A stretch of 51,524 nt of DNA from Streptomyces triticagri (GTDB lineage Bacteria; Actinomycetota; Actinomycetes; Streptomycetales; Streptomycetaceae). The notes under the pieces are model-generated. The model made no database searches. It saw only the letters and a list, made by a program, of their open reading frames with translations, and was not told the origin of the DNA. The stretch lies in contig NZ_QUAK01000105.1 of the NCBI RefSeq assembly GCF_003429565.1, forward strand, positions 9,870 to 61,393, given 5' to 3'. The position numbers and the translations under genes were made by a program. Shown here piece by piece: positions 25,078-33,396 of the stretch; position 1 is the stretch's first letter; each line of letters opens with the position of its first letter.

Positions 25078-26405
25078 TTGACCTGGTCCGCGCCGACGAT
25101 CGCGGTGACGTTCTTGCGGTACGTCTCGGCCGCCTCGTCCGGTTCGGACTGGCCGGTGGCCACGGACTCGACCGCTGCCTGGATCTCGGCGGAGACCTTC
25201 GGGTAGTCCGGCAGCGCCGGGCGGAAGTGGGTGACCTTCAGGAGCTCGGTGAGGGGCGCCACCGAGGCATTGCGCTCGGCGTAGCCCGCGGACGCGGCGA
25301 CGTCCTCCCGGACCGTCGTCAGGTTGCCCCGGGTGTTGACCCAGGCGGTGTTGGCCTTGTCGAGGGCGGTGGTGAGGAAGTCCCAGCCGCCGTCCGGGTT
25401 CCCGCTCTTCTTGCCGATGGCGAGCGAGAAGCCGCCGGACATGCTGGTGGCACCGGGCTCCTGACCGTCCTGGGTGGGCATCGGGGCGATGCCCATGGTG
25501 TCCTGCCACTCCGGCCAGCCGTCGCCCTCCCAGGCGCGGGGCAGCCAGGAGCCGTCCAGGGCGATGGCGAGTCCGCCCTCGGGGAGCATCTTCTCGTTGA
25601 CCGTGTTGGGCAGTTCACCGCTGAGCGCCTGCTGGGGGCTGGGGCCGAGCTGCTCGGAGAAGACGGTGTCGTAGAAGGCCAGCGCGTCGTCGAACCCCTT
25701 GCTCTTCGGCACCCACTTCTTGGCCTGCTCGTCGTAGAGGGTGTCGCCGGTGCCGTAGAGCAGCATCTCGAAGCCCTGCATGCTGGTGCCCTCGCCGGCG
25801 GCCTTCGAGGCGTAGATGTTCAGTGGTACGACGTCCGCTGCGCCCTTGTCCTTGACGGCGCGGGCGGCGTCGAGGACCTCGCCCCAACTCTCGGGTTTCC
25901 AGGGGATCGTGACGCCGGCGTCCTTCAGGAGTTTCTTGTTGTACCAGAGGGCGCGGACGTCGGACGCCATCAGGACGCCGTAGGTCTTGCCGTCCTGGGC
26001 CCGGGTCGCCGTCTTCGCCGCGTCCTCGAACCGGTCCCAGTCCTTCCACTGTTTCAGACGGTCGTCGAGCGGCAGGAGGTGGCCGGCCTGGGCATCGGCC
26101 TCGATGGTGGAGGAGTCCTCCAGGACCACATCGGGTGCGGTGGACGGCGACTGCTGCATGCGCGCGACCTGGCCGTAGTAGTCCTCGACGCCGCCAGTGA
26201 TCGGCTGCAGTTTCACGGTCTTGCCCGGGTTCTCCTTCTCGTACTGCTTCTTGGCCCGCTGCAGCCAGTCGGCGGTCGGGTCGCCGCCGCCGAAGTCGAG
26301 GTGGACGACCTTGACGGTCCTGTCGTCGGACCCGTTGCCCGAGCCTTCGCCGCAGGCGGTGGCCGCGATGGCGGCCACGGCCAGACACGCCGCAAGTTTC
26401 TTCAT
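25074..26405 (-). CDS. Extracellular sugar-binding lipoprotein (ABC transporter, CUT1)
   Basis: Lipoprotein of 443 residues. The signal peptide ends at AIAATAC, making Cys18 the lipidated residue. The mature protein has the two-lobed type 1 solute-binding fold, with WLQRAKKQYEKENPGKTV early and aromatic-rich segments such as GSWLPRAWEGDGW. These resemble the UgpB/MalE-like family that binds oligosaccharides or glycosides. The ligand is not determinable. It lies 28 bp downstream of the first PhyH-like dioxygenase and overlaps the MalF-type permease by four bases. The context suggests that the imported compound is handled by the dioxygenase and the secreted enzymes of the opposite arm. Confidence 0.94.
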   Translation of the reverse strand: MKKLAACLAVAAIAATACGEGSGNGSDDRTVKVVHLDFGGGDPTADWLQRAKKQYEKENPGKTVKLQPITGGVEDYYGQVARMQQSPSTAPDVVLEDSSTIEADAQAGHLLPLDDRLKQWKDWDRFEDAAKTATRAQDGKTYGVLMASDVRALWYNKKLLKDAGVTIPWKPESWGEVLDAARAVKDKGAADVVPLNIYASKAAGEGTSMQGFEMLLYGTGDTLYDEQAKKWVPKSKGFDDALAFYDTVFSEQLGPSPQQALSGELPNTVNEKMLPEGGLAIALDGSWLPRAWEGDGWPEWQDTMGIAPMPTQDGQEPGATSMSGGFSLAIGKKSGNPDGGWDFLTTALDKANTAWVNTRGNLTTVREDVAASAGYAERNASVAPLTELLKVTHFRPALPDYPKVSAEIQAAVESVATGQSEPDEAAETYRKNVTAIVGADQVK

Positions 26406-26433
26406 GGCCCTGTTCCCCTCTTCGAGCTGCGGA

Positions 26434-27279
26434 TCAGTCGCTTCGAGCGGCGGATCGGTCGCCGGTCAGGAGCGGGTTGAGTGCGGAGGCGACCGGGTCG
26501 CCGGGACCGAGTCCGGGCATCCAGGAGGCGAGTTCGCTGTGGTGCCACGGCTCGCGCGGCTCGGCGACCCGGGCCCCGTCGGCGACGTAGATGACGGTCA
26601 TGACCTCACGGACGGTCGCGCTGCGATTCGGCTGTGCGCGGTGCAGCGTCCAGCCGCGGTGGAAGGTGGCGTCACCGGCCTGCATCGGCTGGACGGCGGT
26701 GACGGGGTGGCGGCCGTCCTGCAGGAGGCGGGCGAAGTGCGTCTCGGCCTCGTCGGAGATGCCCAGGGTGGCGAGTTCCTTCTCCCGGTGGGAGCCGGAG
26801 GCGAACTGCATACCGCCCATGTCCTCGGCCAGGTCCACCAGCGGCATCCACATGGTGACCGTGTCCTCGGTGTCCAGCGGCCAGTAGACGCTGTCCTGAT
26901 GCCAGGGTGTGGGGCCGCCGCCGGGTTCCTTGAACAGCGCCTGGTCGTGGTAGAGCCGGACGTGCTGCACGCCCAGCAGCCGCGCGGCGATGCCGGCGAA
27001 GCGCCGGGCGGTGACGAAGCGCTCGACACCCTGGTCGACCCGCCAGAGGTTCTCGATCTGCACGAACGCCTTGCCGTACGTGTCGCGTTCCTCCAGGGGT
27101 CTGGTCTCGGCGCTGTGCCGGCGGGCGGCACCGGAGATGACGTCCCGGTAGGGCGGCACCTCATCGGGCGTGGCCACTGCGGAAAGACGTACGTGCCCGT
27201 GCCGGGCGAAGCTCTCGACCGCCGCGGGATCGAGTGCGAACGCGCTGTCCAGCGCCGGGAGTTCTGCGTACCGGGACAC
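26434..27279 (-). CDS. Phytanoyl-CoA dioxygenase (PhyH) family protein, copy 1
   Basis: Non-heme Fe(II)/2-oxoglutarate dioxygenase of 281 residues. The facial triad is His127-x-Asp129 in TPWHQDSVYW and His213 in TLHRAQPNRS, with Arg224 as likely 2-oxoglutarate anchor. The block EERDTYGKAFVQIENLW is shared with the second dioxygenase of this locus. Family members hydroxylate or oxidatively remove groups from many small molecules. The GTG start at 27279 follows GAGGGTG. It is the first gene of the leftward arm, before the sugar-binding protein. No CoA-related gene is near, so an acyl-CoA substrate is unlikely; the context points to a carbohydrate or glycoside. Confidence 0.92.
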   Translation of the reverse strand: MSRYAELPALDSAFALDPAAVESFARHGHVRLSAVATPDEVPPYRDVISGAARRHSAETRPLEERDTYGKAFVQIENLWRVDQGVERFVTARRFAGIAARLLGVQHVRLYHDQALFKEPGGGPTPWHQDSVYWPLDTEDTVTMWMPLVDLAEDMGGMQFASGSHREKELATLGISDEAETHFARLLQDGRHPVTAVQPMQAGDATFHRGWTLHRAQPNRSATVREVMTVIYVADGARVAEPREPWHHSELASWMPGLGPGDPVASALNPLLTGDRSAARSD

Positions 27280-27354
27280 CGTCTGTCACCCTCTCGTTAC
27301 TGACACCTGGCCTGATGCGTGCTAGACGGTAGGCCGTGACCTGTGGCGAGAGAA

Positions 27355-27372
27355 TGGTGCTTCTGGTGCTCC
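27355..27372 (+). promoter_or_regulatory. Direct repeat in the araC/phyH intergenic region
   Basis: Two 9-bp units, TGGTGCTTC (27355-27363) and TGGTGCTCC (27364-27372), lie back to back in the 127-bp region between the divergent dioxygenase and AraC starts. AraC-family proteins often bind direct half-sites, so this is a candidate operator for the locus. A ten-base repeat would fit the helical turn better than nine, which weakens the case. Confidence 0.3.
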
Positions 27373-27406
27373 TTGTACGTTCTGGTCGATCGACTGAGGT
27401 GGGGTT

Positions 27407-28225
27407 GTGTCCAGCATTCATGTCAGCTGGCGTTCGGGACCTGCGGGGCGGACCGGGCGCCTGCGGCACGCGGGCCGGATCGAGAACGGCCGCGGCGTCC
27501 TGATCCGTCCCTACCGCTCGTTCGACGGCTTCGCCCTGATGTACCTGTACGAGGGCTCGGGCGAATACCGGGAGGAGAACAGGGTCGTCCCGCTGCGAGC
27601 GGGCAGCGTCGTCTACGTCACGCCCGGGACCCCGCACTGGTACGGCCCCGTCGGGAGCAGCGGCTGGAACGAGGTCCATCTCGTCTTCGACGGGCGGCTG
27701 TTCACGACCCTGCTCGAGTCCCGGCTGATCGATCCGGCGCGGCCGGTCCGCTCACTGACACCCGTCGACTACTGGCTGCCCCGCATCGACGGCTTCCGCA
27801 CGGCCCGCCCACCGCGCACCCGGGCGGGCATGGACGACGAGGTCTGCAGTCTGCTGCGGCTGCTCGTCGAGATCGACGCGGCGACCGAGGAGAACGGCGG
27901 CGACCAGGCGCTCAACTGGCTGGAGGAGTCCCGGCGGTTGCTCGCGGACAACCTCGCGGACCGGCTCGACATGGCCTCCGTCGCCGCCGAGGTCGGTATG
28001 GCGTACGAATCCTGGCGCAAGCGGTTCCAGTCCCACACCGGTGTCCCGCCGGCCCGCTACCGGCTGCGCCGCCGGGTCGACGCGGCCCGTGAGCTGATCC
28101 GCAACTCGTCGCTGTCCGGCAAGGAGATCGCCGGCATCGTCGGGTTCAGCGACGAGTACCACCTGTCCCGGCAGTTCCACCGGGTGACCGGCATGACGCC
28201 CACCCAGTTCCGGCGAGATCCGTGA
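27407..28225 (+). CDS. AraC family transcriptional regulator of the dioxygenase/sugar locus
   Basis: Regulator of 272 residues. The N-terminal cupin-like arm (residues ~20-110; MYLYEGSGEYREENRVVPLRAG and TPGTPHWYGPVG) would bind a small ligand such as a sugar. The C-terminus has two HTH motifs: DMASVAAEVGMAYESWRKRF and KEIAGIVGFSDEYHLSRQFH, ending with the usual TGMTPTQFRR. The GTG start at 27407 follows TGAGGTGGGG. It lies between the two arms of the locus and is divergent from the dioxygenase-transporter operon, so it is the likely local activator. The BNR gene follows 35 bp after its stop. Confidence 0.94.
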   Translation: MSSIHVSWRSGPAGRTGRLRHAGRIENGRGVLIRPYRSFDGFALMYLYEGSGEYREENRVVPLRAGSVVYVTPGTPHWYGPVGSSGWNEVHLVFDGRLFTTLLESRLIDPARPVRSLTPVDYWLPRIDGFRTARPPRTRAGMDDEVCSLLRLLVEIDAATEENGGDQALNWLEESRRLLADNLADRLDMASVAAEVGMAYESWRKRFQSHTGVPPARYRLRRRVDAARELIRNSSLSGKEIAGIVGFSDEYHLSRQFHRVTGMTPTQFRRDP

Positions 28226-28260
28226 GAACGATCCGTGAGAACGTGAGAAGGGGAAACGAC

Positions 28261-29577
28261 ATGACCACCCGCATACCCCGTCCTTCCCGGCGCACCGTGC
28301 TGGCCTCACTGGCCGCCGGCGCGGCCGCACCCGCACTCGGCGGCCTGCCCGCACACGCTGCCCCCGCGCCCGCACGCACGGGCACGGTCCCGGCCTCCGT
28401 CCTCGCCGAGAGCGGCGCCTGGTGCTGGTTCGGCGACCCCCGGGCGGTGCACCATCGCGGCACGTACCGGCGCACCTTCGCCGGCTACATCACCGCATCG
28501 GGCGAGATCAGGGTCACCCAACACGACCACGACTCCGGCGAGTTCACCACCTCGACGCTCATCACCGACTTCCAGGTGGACGACCACAACACCCCGTCGA
28601 TCCTGATCCGCCACGACGGCCGGGTCGTGGTCTTCTTCTCCGGCCACGGCGGCCCCGAGATGTACTACCGGCGCTCGGTGGCGGCGGAGGACATCAGCCG
28701 GGGCTGGGAGCCGCTGAAGACGGTGCCGACCAATACCTCCGGCGAGTACGGCTACACGTACCCCAATCCGATCGAGCTCGCCGACGAGGAGCACCGGCTC
28801 TATCTCTTCTGGCGCGGCGGCGACTTCAATCCGGCGTGGTCGTCCACGACGGGCGGCGACCGGTGGACCGACGCCGAGCAGCTGATCAGCGTGCCGGGCG
28901 AACGGCCGTACGTGAAGATCGCGTCGAACGACACCGACACCATCCACTTCGCCTTCACCGACGGGCACCCGCGCAACGTCGAGAACAGCATCCACTACAT
29001 GTACTACCGCGGCGGCTCGCTGTTCCGGGCCGACGGTTCCCGCATCGGTCCGCTCGGCACACCCGTCACGCCCGAGCAGGCGACCCGGGTCTACGACGTG
29101 GCCTCCGGCCTGGGCAAGGCCTGGATCCACGACATCGCCGACGACGGCAGGGGTCGGCCCGTACTCACCTACGCGGTGTTCCCCACCGACGCCGACCACC
29201 GCTACCGGTACGCCCGTTGGGACGGTGACGGCTTCGTCGACGGCGAGATCACCGCCGCGGGCGACACCATCAGCGAGGATCCCAGCGAGCCGAACTACTC
29301 GGGCGGCATCACCCTCGACCACGACGACCCGTCCGTCGTCCTGCTCTCCCGCCAGGTCGGGGCGGTCCACGAGGTCGAGCGCTGGACGACGGCCGACCAC
29401 GGCCGCACCTGGAGCAGCGAGGCGATCACCGCCGGATCCAACGAGCCGCAGGTGCGGCCCCTCTCGCCGCGCGGTCTGCCGTCCTCGGAGCAGCTCGGGA
29501 TTCTGTGGATGGCGGGCCGCTACCCGAGTTACACCGACTACCGGACGCGGATCATGGCCACCGAGCCGGCCGGCTGA
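28261..29577 (+). CDS. Tat-exported BNR_4 repeat protein (putative polysaccharide lyase/glycoside hydrolase propeller)
   Basis: Secreted protein of 438 residues. A twin-arginine signal (PSRRTVLASLAAGAAA) is cleaved near AHA at residue ~36. The rest has BNR_4 beta-propeller features: WCWFGDPRAVHHRG, DDHNTPSILIRHDGR, YGYTYPNPIEL, ERPYVKIASNDTDTIHFAFT and NSIHYMYYRGG. Members of this fold include ulvan lyases (PL24) and the GH145 rhamnohydrolases, but many are uncharacterised. ATG 28261 follows AGAAGGGG. A perfect 13-bp hairpin lies a few bases after the stop. In the locus it probably attacks the extracellular glycan whose fragments the ABC transporter imports; the glycan is not known. Confidence 0.88.
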   Translation: MTTRIPRPSRRTVLASLAAGAAAPALGGLPAHAAPAPARTGTVPASVLAESGAWCWFGDPRAVHHRGTYRRTFAGYITASGEIRVTQHDHDSGEFTTSTLITDFQVDDHNTPSILIRHDGRVVVFFSGHGGPEMYYRRSVAAEDISRGWEPLKTVPTNTSGEYGYTYPNPIELADEEHRLYLFWRGGDFNPAWSSTTGGDRWTDAEQLISVPGERPYVKIASNDTDTIHFAFTDGHPRNVENSIHYMYYRGGSLFRADGSRIGPLGTPVTPEQATRVYDVASGLGKAWIHDIADDGRGRPVLTYAVFPTDADHRYRYARWDGDGFVDGEITAAGDTISEDPSEPNYSGGITLDHDDPSVVLLSRQVGAVHEVERWTTADHGRTWSSEAITAGSNEPQVRPLSPRGLPSSEQLGILWMAGRYPSYTDYRTRIMATEPAG

Positions 29578-29584
29578 CACGGCA

Positions 29585-29614
29585 CGGTCGGGGCGGTGAC
29601 GACCGCCCCGACCG
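29585..29614 (+). terminator. Strong hairpin after the BNR_4 gene
   Basis: CGGTCGGGGCGGT (29585-29597) and ACCGCCCCGACCG (29602-29614) form a perfect 13-bp stem with the tetraloop GACG, seven bases after the BNR_4 stop. It very probably terminates the araC-BNR transcript, so the following secreted-protein gene should have its own promoter or rely on readthrough. Confidence 0.75.
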
Positions 29615-29762
29615 CCGATCCCGCCACCCCACAGCCGCGTTACTCCTGCCAGAACGTGCAAGTGCGGCCAGTTCAGCCATGTGCATGGCGCCCCGGTCGA
29701 CGCACCCTGGCGTCGAGCCCGCCGGACCGGCCGGCAGTACGGGACGGAAGAAGGTTGACGCC

Positions 29763-31787
29763 ATGGCACCGAGCGAGGAGTCACGCCGGGGCATGCCGCG
29801 CAGGACGGTCGTCGCGACCGCGGTCGCCGCCCCGCTGCTCGCGACCGCACTTCCGTCCCGGGCCCGGGCCCGGGACGCACGGACGGATCCTGCGCGACGC
29901 CCGGCCACGGTCAGCGACACCCTTCGCCTCGGCGTGCCGGCGAGCGAGCGCCGGCACCGGCTCGTCGAGCGGGCGGGCAGCAGGGCCGTCACCGGCACGG
30001 TCGAGCAGGGGACGCTCGTCGAGCGGTACTCGGCCCGCGCCGTGACCAGGGGTGGCGGCTTCACGGCCACACTCGCGGTCACCCCCGGCGAGCCGCTCAC
30101 GCTGCACTTCGGCGAGCTGCGGCCCGACGACACCTGGGGCGCCGCGTTCGGCTTCGAGGTCCACCTCGGCGACACCCTCGTGTACGTGCGCGACAGTGCG
30201 CAGGCCGACCCGGGCGGCGGACCGTACGGCAGCTTCTTCGTCGAGACCGACGATCCGGAGGTGACCGCGGCGGGCGAGATCGAGGTGACGGTGCGAGGGA
30301 CCACGCGTGAGCCCGCGTACTTCCGGCACATCCGCGCCTTCGCCGACCTGGACCGGATGGTCCGCGAGCAGGGCCTGCGGGTGCAGGACCGCATCGTATT
30401 CGTCCTCGGCCAGGACTACCGGCCCGACTCGGAGTCCCGCGCCAAGCTCGACTACATCACCGAGCAGTTCCGTGACACCGACGATGTGGCCTTCGGCCTC
30501 GCCGTACTCGACTACTTCCCCAGACGCACCGCCGGGGAGATGGCCGCGAACTACGCCAAGTGGCTCGACTTCAGCCGTACTTACGAGCTGCCGTTCGCCA
30601 TCGAGGGTCACGCCGACTGGGAGGGCACACCGCTCGACGAACCGGACGGCTCCGGCGGCACCTTCGGGGACCTGAAGTACCACCAGATTCTGTGGAGCCC
30701 GCAGCATCTGCTCGATCGCCCGATGGACAGCTACCGAGGGGAGTCACTCGACGAGCTGCTCGGCACGGACCACGACCGGCGCTACGGGCTCTCCGTCCCC
30801 AACCCCTGGGGCATGCCCTGGCTGACCTGGCACAACGCCACGCTCAACGACCACTACCGGCGGAAGGCCGCCGAGTCCATGGCACAGGTACGGCCGCTGC
30901 TCTGGCGGCTGCAGCGCACCGGTGAGGCCGGTCGGCTGCTGCCGTTCTCCACCGCCACCGAGAGCGTGTACTGGTCGCACCGCGGCACCGAAGGCGTCTG
31001 GGACGACACCTACCGGGACGAGATCAACGGCGGCGTGGCGCGCACCGACCTGTTCGCCGACTACAGTCCCGACGCCGTGGCCGCCGCCGCGAAGGACGGT
31101 GTCGTCCTCGACGGGGCCACGCCCCTGAACGCGGCCGAGAAGAGGTGGTTGTGGCGGGCGCAGTCCGTCCATCAGCAGCTGTTCGCCGACGCCTGGTACC
31201 ACGGGCTGCCGCGGGAGCGGATCGTCGTCGGCCCCGAGGGCGCCGTCTTCCCGCGGGATCTGTTGCGGCACAACATCCACAGCGAGATCTACTCGCGGCT
31301 GCAGGAGCCGTACTACAGCAGCGTCCGCCCCTCCAGCGCGCAGGGCGTGGTCCGGCACGGTCGTCCCGGGGCGCAGTACATCTCGCTCGGCGACCACACC
31401 GTGGGCGGCTTCTGGCATCTGCAGAGGCTGCGCGAGTTCGGCCGGCTCGCCAATCCCAATCTGGAGGACTCGGTGTCCTTCGACCCGTCCGACAAGACGC
31501 TGATCCTGCGCCAGACCTTCGTCAACGGCTCGCGCTACACCTCCCCGTACAACTGGCAGCGGGCTGCCGACGCCGATCCGGCGGAGAACGAGGCGACGCG
31601 CTGGATCAACCCATTCCTGGCGACGCTGCATCCCTGGGATGTGCAGAACGACGCCGCCCCCACCGCCGTCCTGCGCGGCAGACGCAGAGTCCACCAGACC
31701 TTCTCCGCGGGCGAGTTGGGCCTGCTCAACGACGTGCGGGTGCGGGCGCGGCGGACGGGCGCGGCCGCGGCGCTGCGCTGCGCCTGA
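29763..31787 (+). CDS. Tat-exported protein of unrecognised family, candidate glycan-active enzyme (5' part of a frameshifted gene)
   Basis: The open frame is 674 residues; restoring the frame gives about 915. A twin-arginine signal (MPRRTVVATAVAAPLLATAL) is followed by a beta-rich region (~40-190) and a central region (~195-600) with short motifs typical of TIM-barrel glycosidases: DDVAFGLAVLDYFPRR, LPFAIEGHADWEG, PNPWGMPWLTWHN and TATESVYWSHRG. Acidic residues in these blocks are candidate catalysts, but I do not recognise a GH family. The frame ends prematurely at TGA 31785-31787 right after a 5-bp tandem duplication. ATG 29763 follows GGAAGAAGG. It lies between the BNR_4 gene and the second dioxygenase. 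The function is inferred from fold hints and context only. Confidence 0.75.
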   Translation: MAPSEESRRGMPRRTVVATAVAAPLLATALPSRARARDARTDPARRPATVSDTLRLGVPASERRHRLVERAGSRAVTGTVEQGTLVERYSARAVTRGGGFTATLAVTPGEPLTLHFGELRPDDTWGAAFGFEVHLGDTLVYVRDSAQADPGGGPYGSFFVETDDPEVTAAGEIEVTVRGTTREPAYFRHIRAFADLDRMVREQGLRVQDRIVFVLGQDYRPDSESRAKLDYITEQFRDTDDVAFGLAVLDYFPRRTAGEMAANYAKWLDFSRTYELPFAIEGHADWEGTPLDEPDGSGGTFGDLKYHQILWSPQHLLDRPMDSYRGESLDELLGTDHDRRYGLSVPNPWGMPWLTWHNATLNDHYRRKAAESMAQVRPLLWRLQRTGEAGRLLPFSTATESVYWSHRGTEGVWDDTYRDEINGGVARTDLFADYSPDAVAAAAKDGVVLDGATPLNAAEKRWLWRAQSVHQQLFADAWYHGLPRERIVVGPEGAVFPRDLLRHNIHSEIYSRLQEPYYSSVRPSSAQGVVRHGRPGAQYISLGDHTVGGFWHLQRLREFGRLANPNLEDSVSFDPSDKTLILRQTFVNGSRYTSPYNWQRAADADPAENEATRWINPFLATLHPWDVQNDAAPTAVLRGRRRVHQTFSAGELGLLNDVRVRARRTGAAAALRCA

Positions 31788-32515
31788 CGGTGCGCGACGC
31801 GGGCGGTGCCGTACTCGGCATGCGGCATCTGGGCGGCGCGGAACTGCCCCGGGACGGCTGGACGCAGTTCGCGCTGCCCGTCATCGAGTTGGCCAGGGGT
31901 CGGAAGTACGCGATCGAGGTCGAGCAGGTGGCGGGCGGGAAGGCGGCGTACGAGTTCCCGGTCAACGGGGACGGGCTGCTCCTGCGGACCGGTCTGGACA
32001 TGCACCGGGAGCGCGACCGGTCCCTGATCCTCCAGTGGTACCGGGACGCGGCCGATGCCATCGCCGACATCCGGGAGGAGACCGGCGACCGGGACGCCCG
32101 TGCGGTCCGGCTGCTCGACCGGGCCGAGCGCGCGCTGGCAGGTCACCGGCCGCGCGAGGCCTACGAGTTGGCCATCAAGGCCGATACGCTGCGCTTTCCC
32201 GTCCTGTATCAGGTGCACGCCGGCCGCCGCGGCGGCTTCGAGCCGTTCCCACTGGACGCCGACGCGGACGTCGACGCGGATGTCGACCTCACCGCGCACG
32301 ATGCGGGGCACGGTCTGGAGTTCCAGGTGTACGGATACGGCAGCGGGCGGGTGGACTTCACCGTGCGCGGCCTCGGGACGCGGCCCGAGGTCACCGTCGA
32401 CGGCCGGCCGGTGCCGACCCGGCCGCGCCCCTCCGGAGCCACCTTCTGCGTGGAACTCACCGGCGGGGACGGCGGGCAGCGGGGCGACGGCCACACGGTC
32501 CGCATCCGGAACTGA
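31769..32515 (+). pseudogene. Detached 3' part of the frameshifted secreted protein
   Basis: This frame continues the upstream protein without a gap (AALRLTVRDAGG), is rich in normal codons and ends HTVRIRN. It contains beta-rich sequence (LPVIELARGRKYAIEVEQ), a helical block near 32030-32190 and a terminal beta-sandwich-like stretch preceded by the Asp-rich DADADVDADVD. It lacks a start codon with a ribosome site: the first GTG (31790) has none. Removing one of two GCGCT copies at 31770-31779 joins it to the upstream frame, and the restored length (2748 bp) is divisible by three. It is either a mutation, a slippage-switchable site or a sequencing error. Confidence 0.75.
31770..31779 (+). repeat. 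5-bp tandem duplication GCGCT causing the frameshift
   Basis: GCGCT occurs at 31770-31774 and again at 31775-31779, followed by the related GCGCC. Both reading frames across it translate as AALR, the signature of a recent duplication. Deleting either copy restores one continuous frame through the region. Confidence 0.8.
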
Positions 32516-32547
32516 GCTTCGCCCACGACAACCGAGGAGTGCCGCGC

Positions 32548-33387
32548 ATGAGCGCCGACACCACGTCCCACGTCCACGAGCTGGACCTCCCGTACGAGGG
32601 CCTGCCCGTGTCCGCCTCCGCCGACTTCCACCGCGACGGGTTCGTCCACCTCTCCGGGGTGCTGTCGCCGGCGACGGTCGAGGAGTACGAACCGACGATC
32701 ACCGCCGAGGTTCTCCGCCTGAACGGCCAGGACCTGCCGCTCGCCGAACGGGACACGTACGGCAGGGCCTTTCTCCAGGTCACAAACCTGTGGCAACAGC
32801 ACGCGAAAGTAAGGGAGTTGGTGTTCTCACGACGCCTTGCGAAGATCGCAGCCGATCTGCTCGGGGTGCACGCGGTGCGGCTCTACTACGACCAGGCGCT
32901 GTACAAGGAGCCGTCCGGCGGCATCACCCCGTGGCACGCCGACCAGTACTACTGGCCGCTGTCCTCCGACCGCTGTCTCACTCTCTGGCTCCCCCTGCAG
33001 GAGACCCCGCTCGAGATGGGTCCGCTGGCCTTCGCACGCGGCAGCCACACCTTCTCGTACGGCCGTGACCTGCCGATATCCGACGCATCGGAGGCCCGAC
33101 TGCGACAGGCGGTGGCGGAGCAGGGCTTCGAGGACGTCGTGGCGCCCTTCGCCCTCGGCGACGCCAGTTTCCACCGCGGCTGGACCTTCCACCACGCCGG
33201 TCCGAACCTGAGCACGGTCCCGCGGCGGGTGATGACCGTGATCTATCTGGACGGCGACACCCGGGTGGCCGAGCCCACCAATGAACATCAGATCGCCGAC
33301 CGCGCCTGGATGCCCGGCGCCGAGGTCGGTCAGGTGCCGCGCACTCCGCTCAACCCGGTGCTGCACGACGGGAGTCGGGGCCGATAG
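32548..33387 (+). CDS. Phytanoyl-CoA dioxygenase (PhyH) family protein, copy 2
   Basis: Fe(II)/2-oxoglutarate dioxygenase of 279 residues. Triad His130-x-Asp132 in TPWHADQYYWPL and His215 in TFHHAGPN, with Arg226 as 2-oxoglutarate anchor. It shares AERDTYGRAFLQVTNLW and the YDQALYKEPSGG block with copy 1 but differs elsewhere, so the two are paralogues, not recent duplicates. ATG 32548 follows GAGGAG. It starts 32 bp after the end of the frameshifted secreted-protein gene, suggesting shared transcription. Two divergent dioxygenases in one locus suggest two oxidative steps or two related substrates. No signal peptide, so it acts in the cytoplasm on imported material. Confidence 0.93.
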   Translation: MSADTTSHVHELDLPYEGLPVSASADFHRDGFVHLSGVLSPATVEEYEPTITAEVLRLNGQDLPLAERDTYGRAFLQVTNLWQQHAKVRELVFSRRLAKIAADLLGVHAVRLYYDQALYKEPSGGITPWHADQYYWPLSSDRCLTLWLPLQETPLEMGPLAFARGSHTFSYGRDLPISDASEARLRQAVAEQGFEDVVAPFALGDASFHRGWTFHHAGPNLSTVPRRVMTVIYLDGDTRVAEPTNEHQIADRAWMPGAEVGQVPRTPLNPVLHDGSRGR

Positions 33388-33396
33388 CTGCACGCC

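Noticed and set aside
23324..27279. Missing ATPase as evidence of a decayed transporter
   Set aside because: Streptomyces CUT1 sugar importers normally share the MsiK ATPase encoded elsewhere, so the absence is expected.
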